In this document: positions 16,888 to 25,636 of the stretch, in pieces
Layout: each line of letters starts with the position of its first letter
Position numbering within the stretch: the first letter of the stretch is position 1
NCBI GenBank assembly: GCA_038237475.1
Contig: JBBRYS010000005.1
Span: 248,001-312,000 of the forward strand
DNA: 64,000 nt
Origin: JAOAPY01 sp038237475
Lineage (GTDB): Bacteria > Acidobacteriota > Blastocatellia > Pyrinomonadales > Pyrinomonadaceae
Reading direction: 5' to 3'
Translations under genes and position numbers: made by a program
Notes under the pieces: model-generated
What the model saw: only the letters and a program-made list of their open reading frames with translations
Told to the model about the DNA's origin: nothing
Databases searched by the model: none

Positions 16888-19353
16888 TCACTCGTATCGC
16901 AGCGACACCACCGGATCGACTTTCGTGGCGCGCCTGCCGGGAACATAACAAGCCACCAGGGCCACGCCGGTAAGCAGCAAAGCGATACTGACAAAGGTGA
17001 ACGGATCGGTCGGTTCAATTCCGAACAGCATCGAGGCCATCAGCCTCGTCAATGCAAACGCCCCCGCCAGCCCTATCGCCACGCCGATCAAAGCGAGCGA
17101 CATCCCGTGACCCATAATCATCCTGAAAACGTCGCGCGGTCGCGCTCCAATCGCCATGCGGATACCTATCTCATGTGTTCGCTGGGTGACGGCGTAAGAC
17201 ATCACTCCGTAGATGCCTACGATGGCCAGCACTAAAGCAATGCCGGCAAACAGACTCAGAAGCGTGAGGTTCAATTTTTCACCAGCTACCGATTCCGATC
17301 TGATCTCGTCCATGGTGCGGACGGCGTAGATCGGTTGATCAGGATCGATTTGTTTCACCTGGTCGCGAATAGCGCCCACCAGTTGATTGGGGTCAGCGGA
17401 GCCTTTGACGATAACCGTCATGTCGGTGTTGGGAGACTGGAGAAACGGCAAGTAGCCCTGCACGCGATTGGAATCCTGGCTCAGGCCTTCCATTTTCACT
17501 CGTCCAATCACACCCACCACGGTAAGTAATAAAGGGTTTTTCTCTGTACCCATTTTGATTCGCTTGCCCACGGCGTCTTCACCAGGCCAGTAGCGGCGCG
17601 CAAACTCCTGATCGATGATCACAGCATTGAGACCGGCCATCTGCTGCTGATCATCGGTGTACTTACTCAGATCCTTTCCCGCCAGAAACGACCGATCGTC
17701 GTGATCGTTGAAATACCGGCCGCTCAGCAGCGGAATATTCATCGCCTTGAAATAATCAGGCGTGACCAGACACGCTTCCATCAATGGTGTTTGATCGCGT
17801 GGCGGCCTGGGGCGGCCATCGATGATGAACGACGTCTGCCAGCCGTTGTTACCGAGCGGCAGGCCCGAAGCTGCGGCAGTAGACTCGACCCCCGGCAGCC
17901 CGCGCAAATTCTCGAGCAGGCGTTTGTAAAACTCTGCCTGCCGGTCGATCGTAGTATATTTCTTTTCGGGCAACGACACGCTGAAGCTGGTGAGGTGCTC
18001 GTAGGAGAATCCTGGATTTACCTGCTGCAGACGATAGAAGCTGCGAATCATCAAGCCCGCACCGATCAGTAGGACCAGCGTGGTAGCGACCTCTACCACC
18101 ACTAAAGAACTACGCAACCAGTGCCGGCCTGAGGTGCCACGGCCCGTTTCTTTCAACCTCTCGTGCACATCCACTACGCCGGCTTGCCAGGCAGGCACCA
18201 GTCCGAACAAAAGACCAGTGAGGAAGGAGACCCCGATTGTGAATGCCATCACTCGCCAATCCATGCCGATTTCCTTTGCACGCGGAATGGCGTTGGGACT
18301 GATATAGAGAATGAACGCGATCCCCCAGCGGGCCAACAACAAGCCAAGCGCGCCTCCGATTAACCCCAGCAAAACACTTTCGGTTAATAACTGGCGGGCG
18401 ATGCGCAAACGTCCCGCTCCCATCGCGGCGCGAATTGCCATCTCTTTCTGGCGAGCGCTGGCGCGGGCCAGCAGTAGGTTTGCAATGTTGGCGCAGGCAA
18501 TGAGCAGCACAAAACCGACGGCAGCAAACAAGACCCAGAGCGGACGCCGGATATCACTGACATAAATCTCCAGCAGCGGCCGCACGCCGACACCGTTGCC
18601 GGCGTTGGAGTCAATGTATTGCTTTTCGAGATTGCTCGCGATCAAATCCATCTCTGAGCGCGCGGCAGCTAATGTCACGCCCGGCTTGAGACGGGCCACG
18701 CCGTACAAGCCCGGATGGTTGCCGCGTTGTTGCCAGCTCGATTGGCCTGACAACTGGCCCACCGGAACCCACATCTCGTCGCGTGTGGGCATTTGATAAT
18801 CCTGCGACATGATGCCAATCACGGTGTAGGACTTGCCGTTAAGCGTGATCGGTTGATTCAGGATGCTTGTCTGCCCGCCAAAACGTCTTTGCCACAAGCC
18901 GTAGCTCAACAGGACCACTGGCTCGCCGCCAGGCTTGTCTTCATCGTTCGTGAACACGCGGCCGAGGGCTGGGCTGACGCGCAACGCAGAAAAGAGATCG
19001 GCCGAGACCTGCCCGGTGGTGATGCGTTCTGCTTCGCCCGCACCCGTCAGGTTGTAACTGCTGCGGTTGTAGACGCCGATCTTTTCAAAGACCTTGTTCT
19101 GGTTTCTCCAATCGGTGAAGTTGGGATACGAAACCGAGATCTCATCCATGGTTTTGCTGGTTTCATTGAGGAACACGAGGCGGTCTGGTTCCGGAAAAGG
19201 GAGTGGGCGCAGTAGCACGGCGTTGACGACGCTGAAGATGGCGGTGTTGGCGCCGATGCCAAGCGCGAGCGCCAGAATTACGATGAACGTGATGCCGGGA
19301 TTCTTGAGCAGCATGCGCGCTCCGTAGCGCAGGTCTTTTAAGAAGCTATCCAT
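16888..19353 (-). CDS. ADOP-type ABC permease (duplicated FtsX/MacB), copy 2 in gene order
   Basis: 821 residues, starting MDSFLKDLRYGARMLLKNPG, with the family mark ALALGIGANTAIFSVVNAVL. The first MacB core domain contains FPEPDRLVFLNET and the SYGLWQRRFGG motif; the first FtsX block has ANIANLLLARASARQKEMAI and a second complete half follows. The C-terminus is PGRRATKVDPVVSLRYE. GGGAGA lies before the ATG. It is slightly longer than the others because of an insertion near residue 555 (RSFLAGKDLSKYTDDQQQM). The cargo is unknown. Confidence 0.92.
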   Translation of the reverse strand: MDSFLKDLRYGARMLLKNPGITFIVILALALGIGANTAIFSVVNAVLLRPLPFPEPDRLVFLNETSKTMDEISVSYPNFTDWRNQNKVFEKIGVYNRSSYNLTGAGEAERITTGQVSADLFSALRVSPALGRVFTNDEDKPGGEPVVLLSYGLWQRRFGGQTSILNQPITLNGKSYTVIGIMSQDYQMPTRDEMWVPVGQLSGQSSWQQRGNHPGLYGVARLKPGVTLAAARSEMDLIASNLEKQYIDSNAGNGVGVRPLLEIYVSDIRRPLWVLFAAVGFVLLIACANIANLLLARASARQKEMAIRAAMGAGRLRIARQLLTESVLLGLIGGALGLLLARWGIAFILYISPNAIPRAKEIGMDWRVMAFTIGVSFLTGLLFGLVPAWQAGVVDVHERLKETGRGTSGRHWLRSSLVVVEVATTLVLLIGAGLMIRSFYRLQQVNPGFSYEHLTSFSVSLPEKKYTTIDRQAEFYKRLLENLRGLPGVESTAAASGLPLGNNGWQTSFIIDGRPRPPRDQTPLMEACLVTPDYFKAMNIPLLSGRYFNDHDDRSFLAGKDLSKYTDDQQQMAGLNAVIIDQEFARRYWPGEDAVGKRIKMGTEKNPLLLTVVGVIGRVKMEGLSQDSNRVQGYLPFLQSPNTDMTVIVKGSADPNQLVGAIRDQVKQIDPDQPIYAVRTMDEIRSESVAGEKLNLTLLSLFAGIALVLAIVGIYGVMSYAVTQRTHEIGIRMAIGARPRDVFRMIMGHGMSLALIGVAIGLAGAFALTRLMASMLFGIEPTDPFTFVSIALLLTGVALVACYVPGRRATKVDPVVSLRYE

Positions 19354-19680
19354 GAATATCTCCCGCCAACTGGGTCATTGGATTAGGTCACTGAGGTTTG
19401 TGCTTTGCTTTTATGCCGAGGGCTCTTTCAAAATTCAGCCCAGGGCAACGCCCCGGGTTCGGGGCCCTTAAGAATGATTCTTACGCTGAAAGCATTAGCC
19501 AATTCTGCTTGGCGAACCTTCTTCAACTGTTGACGAACCCTTTCAGGGTTCGCTGATTTCAAATTGGCTTTTGACCCAGGGCGTTGCTCTGGGCTGGACT
19601 TGGCGCACGCCGTTGGCGTGTTTGCTCTTGCGTTGACTCTTCCCTCTTCGCCCTTCCCCCTTCGCTCTGCCCCCTTTGCC
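19354..19680. repeat. Hairpin-module array between ADOP genes
   Basis: Contains CCCAGGGCAACGCCCCGGG near 19439, ACGCT-GAA-AGC(G/A)T near 19481, GAACCCT-TTC-AGGGTTC near 19535-19552, CCCAGGGC-GTT-GCTCTGGG near 19576, ACGCC-GTT-GGCGT near 19605-19620, and a pyrimidine tract running into the next stop codon. It has the same order as the array at 16625-16805. Confidence 0.72.
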
Positions 19681-22083
19681 TCACTCACATCGCAACGCTA
19701 CCAGTGGATCGACGCGCGTCGCCCGGCGCGCGGGTATCAAACATGCGCCCAAAGCGACGGCGCCCAGCAGCAGCGAAATCACAATGAAGGTCAGCCGATC
19801 AGTGGGACTCACTTCAAAGAGTAGACCCGACATGAACTGCGTCAGCCAGTAAGCGCCAACTAGTCCGATCGCAATCCCCAGCAACGCCAATGTCATCCCC
19901 TGACCCACGATCATCCGCCGGACATCTGCAGCCTGTGCGCCCAGCGCCATTCTGATCCCAAGCTCATGCGTGCGTGACGTGACGGCATCGCTCATGACGC
20001 CGTAAATTCCCACCACGGCGAGAATCAACGCCACCGACGCGAACACGCCCAGCAGCAGCAGGTTGAATCGCTGTTGCTCGATGCCTGCGGCCACGACTTC
20101 GTTCATAGTCCTGATTTCGGCCACCGGCAGGTTCTTATCAAGCGCCCAAACATCGTTCTCGATTGCCGTCACCAGCTGTAAAGGATTACCAGTGCTGCGC
20201 ACCACCAGCGTCAGCGCGGCCGGGTCCGTTTGCTGAAGGTGCGGCAGGTACATTTCTGCCCGGGGCTCTGCTGTCCACTCACTCTGTTTCAGATCCTTGA
20301 CCACGCCGACAACTTCTCGCGGAGTTTTCTCATGGGCAACGAGTATTCTTTTACCGAGCGACTCTTCACCCGGCCAGTAGCGTTTCCCAAATGCCTGGTT
20401 GACGATCACAACTCCCGGCGCCGACTCGTCGTCGCGCAAGCTGAAGTCACGCCCACCGAGCAACGTGGCGCTCATGGTGCGAAAATAGTTTGGCCGCACA
20501 ATGCGATAAACAGCCCCCTGTTTTTCACCGGGCAAGGGCTCCGGCCGCCCCTGAACAGTGAAGGGCAGAGTCCAGGCATCGCCACCGAGCGGCAAATGAT
20601 TGATAGCGCTAGCTGCCTGCACACCTGGCAGCGCGCTGACGCGTTCCAAAAGTTGATTGAAGAAGGCCACTCGCTTCGGCGCGGTGGATTCCTCCGAGCC
20701 CGCCAGCGAGATAGTCATAGTCAGTAGCCCACCGGGATTGAACCCTGGATCCACCGACAGCAGACGAGCAAAGCTCCGCAACATTAGTCCGCCGCCAACC
20801 AACAGCATCAAGGCCATCGCAATCTCAGAAACCACCAGCAGCTTGCGAACGCGAGTGCGATGCTTACCCACTGTCGAACCGCGGCTGCCTTCCTTGAGCG
20901 AGTTGTTAAAATTTCCCCTCAGAGTTTGCAGGACCGGAGCGAGCCCAAACAGGATGCCGGTCAAGATGGATACCGCGAAGGTGAAGAGCAAAATTCGGCC
21001 ATCAAGACCAACCGTCTGAATGCGTGGTAAATTCTGAGGGCCAAATGCCGCCAACGCTTTGACACCCAGCAGGGCCAGCGCTAAACCAAAGGCGCCTCCG
21101 ACCAGCGCGATCATCACACTCTCAGTCAACAACTGGCGCGCAATGCGGCGACCGCTGGCCCCGAGAGCAGTGCGGACGGCGATCTCTTTCTGACGCGCAC
21201 TGGCCCGCGCCATCATCAGGTTCGCGACATTTGCGCAGGCAATGAGAAGCACGAAGCCTACTGCGCCAAACAAGATCAGGAGGGCGCGCCTGGTTTTGCC
21301 GACAACCTTTTCATGGAGGGATTCGACATTCAGGACCAACCCTTTGTTGGCGCGCGGATACTCCTGCTCGAGCCTTTGAAAGATGGCTGCTGTTTCCGCC
21401 TGGGCCCGTGCAGGTGTAACGCCTGATTTAAGCCGGCCAAAAACCCGCAGGGATTGTCCGCCGCGATCTGTCGCGCGTACGCCGAGGTTCAACGGCGTCC
21501 AGAGTTCTGCGCGAGTGGCCCAGAACGGTGCGAATTGAAATTCCTCCGGCATCACGCCGACAACGCTGTAGCTCTCTCCGTCAAACGTGATCTGTTGTCC
21601 AACGATGCCTGGATTTCCACCAAAGCGTCGCTGCCACAAACGATGGCTGAGCACCACTACATGATCGTTGCCGGTTTGATCTTCGCCGGCATGAAACGTC
21701 CGGCCCAGCAACGGATTAACACCCAGCAAGCGAAACATGTCGCCGGTCATTTGCAAGCCGCGCAGATGTTCAGGCTGATCTTTGCCGGTCAGATTCGGTT
21801 CCCACCATTGTGCGGCTGCAATCGATGAGAAGCTTTGACTTTGCCTGGCGAGGTCGAAAAAGTTTGCCGGCGACACCGGATTCGAGTCCTCATGGAGGAT
21901 GGTCATTAATTGCGCTGGATCCTGATAAGGCAGCGGCCGCAACAGGACTGCGTTGACTACAGAAAAGATGGCGGTGTTCGCGCCAATGCCCAGCGCCAGC
22001 GCGAGCACAGCCACGAAAGTAAAACTGCGATGCTTGAGCATCATGCGCACCGCGTATCTCGCGTCTTTGATCAAGTTTTCCAT
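19681..22083 (-). CDS. ADOP-type ABC permease (duplicated FtsX/MacB), copy 1 in gene order
   Basis: 800 residues from the ATG at 22083 (MENLIKDARYAVRMMLKHRS), which fits the family start better than the frame's earlier start nine codons upstream; a G-rich run just upstream could serve as ribosome site. The first helix carries ALALGIGANTAIFSVVNAVL, and the core domain shows VVVLSHRLWQRRFGG. The first FtsX block has ANVANLMMARASARQKEIAV with TESVMIALVGG, and the protein ends PARRATRVDPLVALRCE, with Cys in place of the usual Tyr. It lies 47 nt downstream of the second ATPase gene, so it is the permease most tightly linked to the ATPases. Confidence 0.92.
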   Translation of the reverse strand: MENLIKDARYAVRMMLKHRSFTFVAVLALALGIGANTAIFSVVNAVLLRPLPYQDPAQLMTILHEDSNPVSPANFFDLARQSQSFSSIAAAQWWEPNLTGKDQPEHLRGLQMTGDMFRLLGVNPLLGRTFHAGEDQTGNDHVVVLSHRLWQRRFGGNPGIVGQQITFDGESYSVVGVMPEEFQFAPFWATRAELWTPLNLGVRATDRGGQSLRVFGRLKSGVTPARAQAETAAIFQRLEQEYPRANKGLVLNVESLHEKVVGKTRRALLILFGAVGFVLLIACANVANLMMARASARQKEIAVRTALGASGRRIARQLLTESVMIALVGGAFGLALALLGVKALAAFGPQNLPRIQTVGLDGRILLFTFAVSILTGILFGLAPVLQTLRGNFNNSLKEGSRGSTVGKHRTRVRKLLVVSEIAMALMLLVGGGLMLRSFARLLSVDPGFNPGGLLTMTISLAGSEESTAPKRVAFFNQLLERVSALPGVQAASAINHLPLGGDAWTLPFTVQGRPEPLPGEKQGAVYRIVRPNYFRTMSATLLGGRDFSLRDDESAPGVVIVNQAFGKRYWPGEESLGKRILVAHEKTPREVVGVVKDLKQSEWTAEPRAEMYLPHLQQTDPAALTLVVRSTGNPLQLVTAIENDVWALDKNLPVAEIRTMNEVVAAGIEQQRFNLLLLGVFASVALILAVVGIYGVMSDAVTSRTHELGIRMALGAQAADVRRMIVGQGMTLALLGIAIGLVGAYWLTQFMSGLLFEVSPTDRLTFIVISLLLGAVALGACLIPARRATRVDPLVALRCE

Positions 22084-22130
22084 GTTCCCCCCCCAGGAAC
22101 TGTGCAGCACCAGCGTGCCTCCCTGCCTGA

Positions 22131-22796
22131 TCAGTCCTTGACCACCCAGCCGTCTTCCAGTCGTACTATCCGGTTCCCGTATTCGGCGTTCACTTCTGAA
22201 TGCGTCACCTGCACGATAGTGGTCCCTTCCTCGTTGAGCCGCTTGAACAGTTCCATGATCTCTTTGCCCTGCCCGGAGTGAAGATTGCCGGTGGGTTCGT
22301 CGGCCAGGATGATGCGCGGATTGGCGACGACGGCGCGCGCGATACCGACTAATTGCTGTTGTCCGCCCGAGAGCTGGCTCGGAAACAAATCTTTCTTGCC
22401 CACGATTTGGAAACGATCAAGGATGTCGCACACGATTGACTGGCGTTCTTTCTTGCCGACGTCGCGATACGAGAGTGGCAGCTCGAGATTCTCGAAGACC
22501 GTCTGGTCATCCAGCAGGTGATAGCTTTGAAAGACAAAACCAACATTGCGGTTGCGCAAGTCGGCGCGTTTCCTGGGATTGAGCGAGTGGACCGCAACCT
22601 CATCGAAAAGGTATTCGCCGGTCCAGGCTTGATCGTGCATGCCGAGTATGTGCAGCAGGGTCGACTTGCCGGCGCCGGATGGCCCCATGATTGAAACGAA
22701 CTCGCCCTGTTTGATATCCAGATCTACGCGGCGCAGGACATAGGTCCTGGCCGGACCCTGAGCAAAAGACCTTTCCACATTCCGTAGGGTGATCAT
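22131..22796 (-). CDS. MacB/LolD-type ABC transporter ATP-binding protein (variant motifs)
   Basis: 221 residues, one nucleotide-binding domain. Walker A is GPSGAGKST (about 40-48), the Q-loop region is VGFVFQSYHLL, the signature is LSGGQQQLVGIARAVV, Walker B is IILADEP, and the switch His is in VTHSE. Two positions differ from its partner: the residue after LSGGQQQ is Leu, and the D-loop reads GNLHS where GNLDS is usual. Its ATG overlaps the stop of the upstream ATPase gene in an ATGA, so the two are translationally coupled and probably made in equal amounts, which suggests a heterodimer that energises the downstream FtsX-type permeases. Confidence 0.92.
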   Translation of the reverse strand: MITLRNVERSFAQGPARTYVLRRVDLDIKQGEFVSIMGPSGAGKSTLLHILGMHDQAWTGEYLFDEVAVHSLNPRKRADLRNRNVGFVFQSYHLLDDQTVFENLELPLSYRDVGKKERQSIVCDILDRFQIVGKKDLFPSQLSGGQQQLVGIARAVVANPRIILADEPTGNLHSGQGKEIMELFKRLNEEGTTIVQVTHSEVNAEYGNRIVRLEDGWVVKD

Positions 22797-23551
22797 CCGA
22801 TGGCTCCAAAGCCACTCTCCTTCAATTCGCGCCTCGCTTCGGCAATCTCGCGGCGGTCCGCGCCCTGCTCTTCTTCAACTATTAAGCCGTCGAACATGTG
22901 CACGATGCGGTCGGCGTGCTGAGCGTAGCGAGGGTCGTGTGTCACCATGCAGATGGTAGCGCCGCCGCGATGCAGCTCGCGCAACAGTTCCATCACCGAC
23001 TCGCCGTTGGTCGAGTCGAGATTACCCGTGGGCTCATCGGCGAGCAGGATGCTGGGCTGCCCCCCGACGGCGCGGGCAACTGCGACGCGCTGTTGTTGGC
23101 CGCCGGATAACTGACTGGGCAGGTGCTTGGCACGATGGGCCATGCCCACACGCTCCAGGGCATCGGTGACACGCTTTTTGCGATCAGTGGAATTCATGCC
23201 GCGATAAGTGAGTGGCAATTCAACGTTTTCATAGACAGTGAGGTCGCCAATCAGATTAAAACTTTGGAAGATGAAGCCAACCTCGCGGTTGCGAATTCTG
23301 GCTCGCTCTGAAAGAGACAAATTCTCGACCGGATGTTCATTCAGGACATAGACGCCATCGGTGGGTGTATCCAGCAATCCCAGGATTGACAACAGCGTCG
23401 ATTTACCACAGCCCGATGGCCCGGCAATCGAGAGATATTCGCCCTTTTGAATGTCGAGATGAATTCCCGAGAGGGCATGCGTTTCGACCTCATCGGTGTA
23501 GAAGACCTTCTTCACGTCCGAAAGGTGAATCAGAGGATCGGTTGAACTCAT
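22793..23551 (-). CDS. MacB/LolD-type ABC transporter ATP-binding protein (canonical)
   Basis: 252 residues from the ATG at 23551, chosen over longer in-frame starts because AAGGAG lies seven bases upstream and the conserved domain begins at once (PLIHLSDVKKVFYTDEVETH). Walker A is GPSGCGKST, the signature is LSGGQQQRVAVARAV, Walker B with D-loop is ILLADEPTGNLDS, and the switch His is in VTHDP. The C-terminus is extended by about 20 charged residues (EEEQGADRREIAEARRELKE). It belongs to the MacB/LolD/FtsE group that couples to FtsX-like permeases. Its stop overlaps the start of the second ATPase gene. Confidence 0.93.
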   Translation of the reverse strand: MSSTDPLIHLSDVKKVFYTDEVETHALSGIHLDIQKGEYLSIAGPSGCGKSTLLSILGLLDTPTDGVYVLNEHPVENLSLSERARIRNREVGFIFQSFNLIGDLTVYENVELPLTYRGMNSTDRKKRVTDALERVGMAHRAKHLPSQLSGGQQQRVAVARAVGGQPSILLADEPTGNLDSTNGESVMELLRELHRGGATICMVTHDPRYAQHADRIVHMFDGLIVEEEQGADRREIAEARRELKESGFGAIG

Positions 23552-23918
23552 TGAAGTCTCCTTGAGAAATTTTTTGAGAATGCTTCGCCTAATGAACACC
23601 GCGGCTGGACCCTCTATGGCGAATTTTGAGTTTGGTGCTTTGTGCTTTAGATTTTGCTCTTGCGAATCGCTTAACGCCGAAGGCGCTATCAAATTTCAGC
23701 CAAGCGCAGCGCCCTGGGGTTAAGGGGCGGTTAACATTTCTCACGCTGAAGCGTTGCCAACTTTCCTGCGCTCTCCAGCCGTTGGTGAACCCCTTCAGGT
23801 TCGCGGATCTAAAAACATCTTCCCGTTCCCAGGGCGTTGCCCTGGGCTGGCATTGGTCAACGCCGTTGGCGGCTGCCACCCCTTCGCCTCTTACCTCTTA
23901 CCCCTTACCCCTTGCCCT
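23552..23918. repeat. Hairpin-module array between adaptor and ATPase genes
   Basis: Contains a TTTGTGC-type heptamer tract (23632-23650), ACGCC-GAA-GGCG near 23674, CAGCGCCCTGGG and ACGCT-GAA-GCGT degenerate modules near 23710-23755, AACCCC-TTC-AGGTT near 23789, CCCAGGGC-GTT-GCCCTGGG near 23838-23856, AACGCC-GTT-GGCG near 23860-23872, then a CTTACCT heptamer tract ending at the adaptor's stop codon. Confidence 0.72.
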
Positions 23919-25178
23919 TCACCGCACGCGGATCTGCGTGTAGTTATCCAGCGCCGACGTGTCGGAGAGTATGACCTGATCCCCTTCTTTTAATCCGCTG
24001 ATGATTTCAATCGTGCTCACTGAACTGCGACCGAGCATCACAGGTGTGCGAACCGCTTCCTGTCGATCCGGCGTCAGGCGAAACAGACTTACAGTCGATT
24101 GTCCCTGCCCGAAGGCCGGCCGGCCCACGTACAAGACGTTTGTCAGCCTTTCCAGTTCAATTGTGCCGTCAACGCTCAGATCCGGACGCGCACTCGATGG
24201 AATCGGGCCTGTCAACTCAGCGTCAACAACAAACGTGCCTTCACGCGCTGCCGGATCGATGCGCGACACGCGACCCTGGATAATGCCGTTGCGAGTGTCC
24301 ACCGCCACCGGTTGGCCTAACTTCACATCTTTGATTTGCGTTTCGGCGATCTTCAACTCCGCCTTCAGCGAAGCAGGATCGGCCACCCGAGCAATGTTGA
24401 AACCAGGCGTTACTTGCTGGCCCACCTGCACCGAGACCTGCTGCAGCACTCCATTGGTGCCGGCACGCACTTTCAAGGCATCCACCTGATCTTTTTTCAG
24501 TTTGGCAAGCGCACGAAGTTGCTGCAGCCGCGACTCCTGGGCGTTGATTTGAGCCTTGGTTGATTTGCCACTGATTAGCAGTCGCTGCTGCTCGACTTTG
24601 AGACGGTTGGCCAGATCCTGGACCTTGCTGCGCGAAATTTTCAGCAACAACTCGGGCACCAATCCCTGTTTTGCGAGCACCTCGTCAGTATCGAGTTGTA
24701 ACTTGGCCTGGCTATATTCGGAATTGATCGTCGCAATCGCCGATTGCTGGGTCATGTTCTCACTTTCCAGACGCACGCGCAGATTTTCCTCATCGGCCTG
24801 GGCGGCCTTGACCTGAAATTCCGCGTCCATGGCTTGCTGTTCCATCTGCGGGTTCGAGAGTTCTACGATCACCGTAGCCGCTCCGACTTCAACCCCGGCC
24901 TGGATCAGGATCTTTTCCACGCGCCCGTCAGCCGGCGCGGGAATCTGACGTGTCAACTGGGGCACCAGTGTCCCGATGCCACGCACTTCACGCAGCATCT
25001 GTCCCCGCTTCACTGTTTCGATGACGGCGGTGGCTCGATCAAGCGTAGGTGGTGCGGGTTTTAATTTGGCGAGTCCGTAGGTGATTCCGCCCACGGCGAT
25101 TAATCCGGCGACGATGACCACAACGGTGCGGATGCGTTTCTTAAATTTTGATTTTGCCGGGCGCTTGATATCTACCAT
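23919..25178 (-). CDS. Periplasmic adaptor (HlyD/MacA family) of an efflux system
   Basis: 419 residues. A basic N-tail is followed by one membrane helix (about 17-37), a biotinyl-lipoyl-like half domain (IPAPADGRVEKILIQAGVEVG), a long alpha-helical hairpin (about 105-235, rich in Gln, Glu, Lys and Ala) and the second lipoyl half (VRAGTNGVLQQVSVQVGQQV). A beta-barrel follows (LKAELKIAETQIKDVKLGQP) and a membrane-proximal domain ends at ALDNYTQIRVR. Adaptors of this kind bridge an inner-membrane transporter to a TolC-like outer-membrane channel; no channel gene is visible in the window. It is the first gene of the minus-strand exporter cluster, 170 nt from a sigma-54-like promoter. Confidence 0.92.
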   Translation of the reverse strand: MVDIKRPAKSKFKKRIRTVVVIVAGLIAVGGITYGLAKLKPAPPTLDRATAVIETVKRGQMLREVRGIGTLVPQLTRQIPAPADGRVEKILIQAGVEVGAATVIVELSNPQMEQQAMDAEFQVKAAQADEENLRVRLESENMTQQSAIATINSEYSQAKLQLDTDEVLAKQGLVPELLLKISRSKVQDLANRLKVEQQRLLISGKSTKAQINAQESRLQQLRALAKLKKDQVDALKVRAGTNGVLQQVSVQVGQQVTPGFNIARVADPASLKAELKIAETQIKDVKLGQPVAVDTRNGIIQGRVSRIDPAAREGTFVVDAELTGPIPSSARPDLSVDGTIELERLTNVLYVGRPAFGQGQSTVSLFRLTPDRQEAVRTPVMLGRSSVSTIEIISGLKEGDQVILSDTSALDNYTQIRVR

Positions 25179-25347
25179 TTGCTTTGGTGAATACTGAACA
25201 GAATGCGCGACAACAAATTAACCGGAACAATGACAGGAGAACCGCACCAGCCAAACTTGAGAGAGCGGCGAACTTGCGCGGAAAGTATGCTTGGTTCTTG
25301 CATAACAACTTTGCGGGCAACGGTACAGTTCTCCGCTCAATGACACT

Positions 25348-25362
25348 TCAATGCTCGTGCCA
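25348..25362 (-). promoter_or_regulatory. Putative sigma-54 (-24/-12) promoter of the exporter cluster
   Basis: On the minus strand: TGGCACG-AGCA-TTGA. It matches the sigma-54 consensus TGGCACG-N4-TTGC at 10 of 11 defined positions, with correct spacing; the mismatch is in the -12 GC (GA here). It points at the adaptor gene, with an expected start near 25337 and a leader of about 160 nt. The cluster itself encodes a sigma-54 activator. Seen directly: the motif. Inferred: its use. Confidence 0.5.
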
Positions 25363-25436
25363 GAACAATCTATGAAGTAAGGTCTGGTTCTGAAATTCCA
25401 AAACCACTGCACATTTGCTGAAGATTTCAGATAGAT

Positions 25437-25457
25437 GAGTTCTTTCGGAAGAAACTC
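25437..25457. promoter_or_regulatory. Possible upstream activator dyad
   Basis: A 21-nt near-palindrome, GAGTTCTTTCG/GAAGAAACTC, with 8 of 10 positions paired around a central G. It is centred about 85 nt upstream of the -24 element, the kind of distance at which NtrC-type enhancers sit. The spacer 25179-25636 contains no gene. A further inverted pair, CTGAAAT / ATTTCAG (25390-25396 and 25424-25430), lies between. Confidence 0.3.
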
Positions 25458-25636
25458 CGTAACCTTAGTGACTACTGACCTGGACTACAAATGGTTTCGC
25501 TTACGGGATAAGGGAATCCCACTTTCGAAACAAATACGAGAACTCGGAGGGAGGTTGGATTTTGAGCTCCGTTCTTTCGATTTGCTTTTCGGTCTGCGGC
25601 TGCAGAGTAAAGCCGGGACTGAGCTGTGTCCAAACT

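Noticed and set aside
11465..22083. Recent tandem duplication of the four ADOP genes
   Set aside because: The family marks are shared, but the periplasmic core domains differ widely and lengths differ, so the copies are old paralogues; only the spacer modules are near-identical.
9388..23918. Spacer hairpins read as intrinsic terminators
   Set aside because: The stems are short and lack a following T-tract in either orientation, and they occur as arrays inside what looks like one gene cluster.
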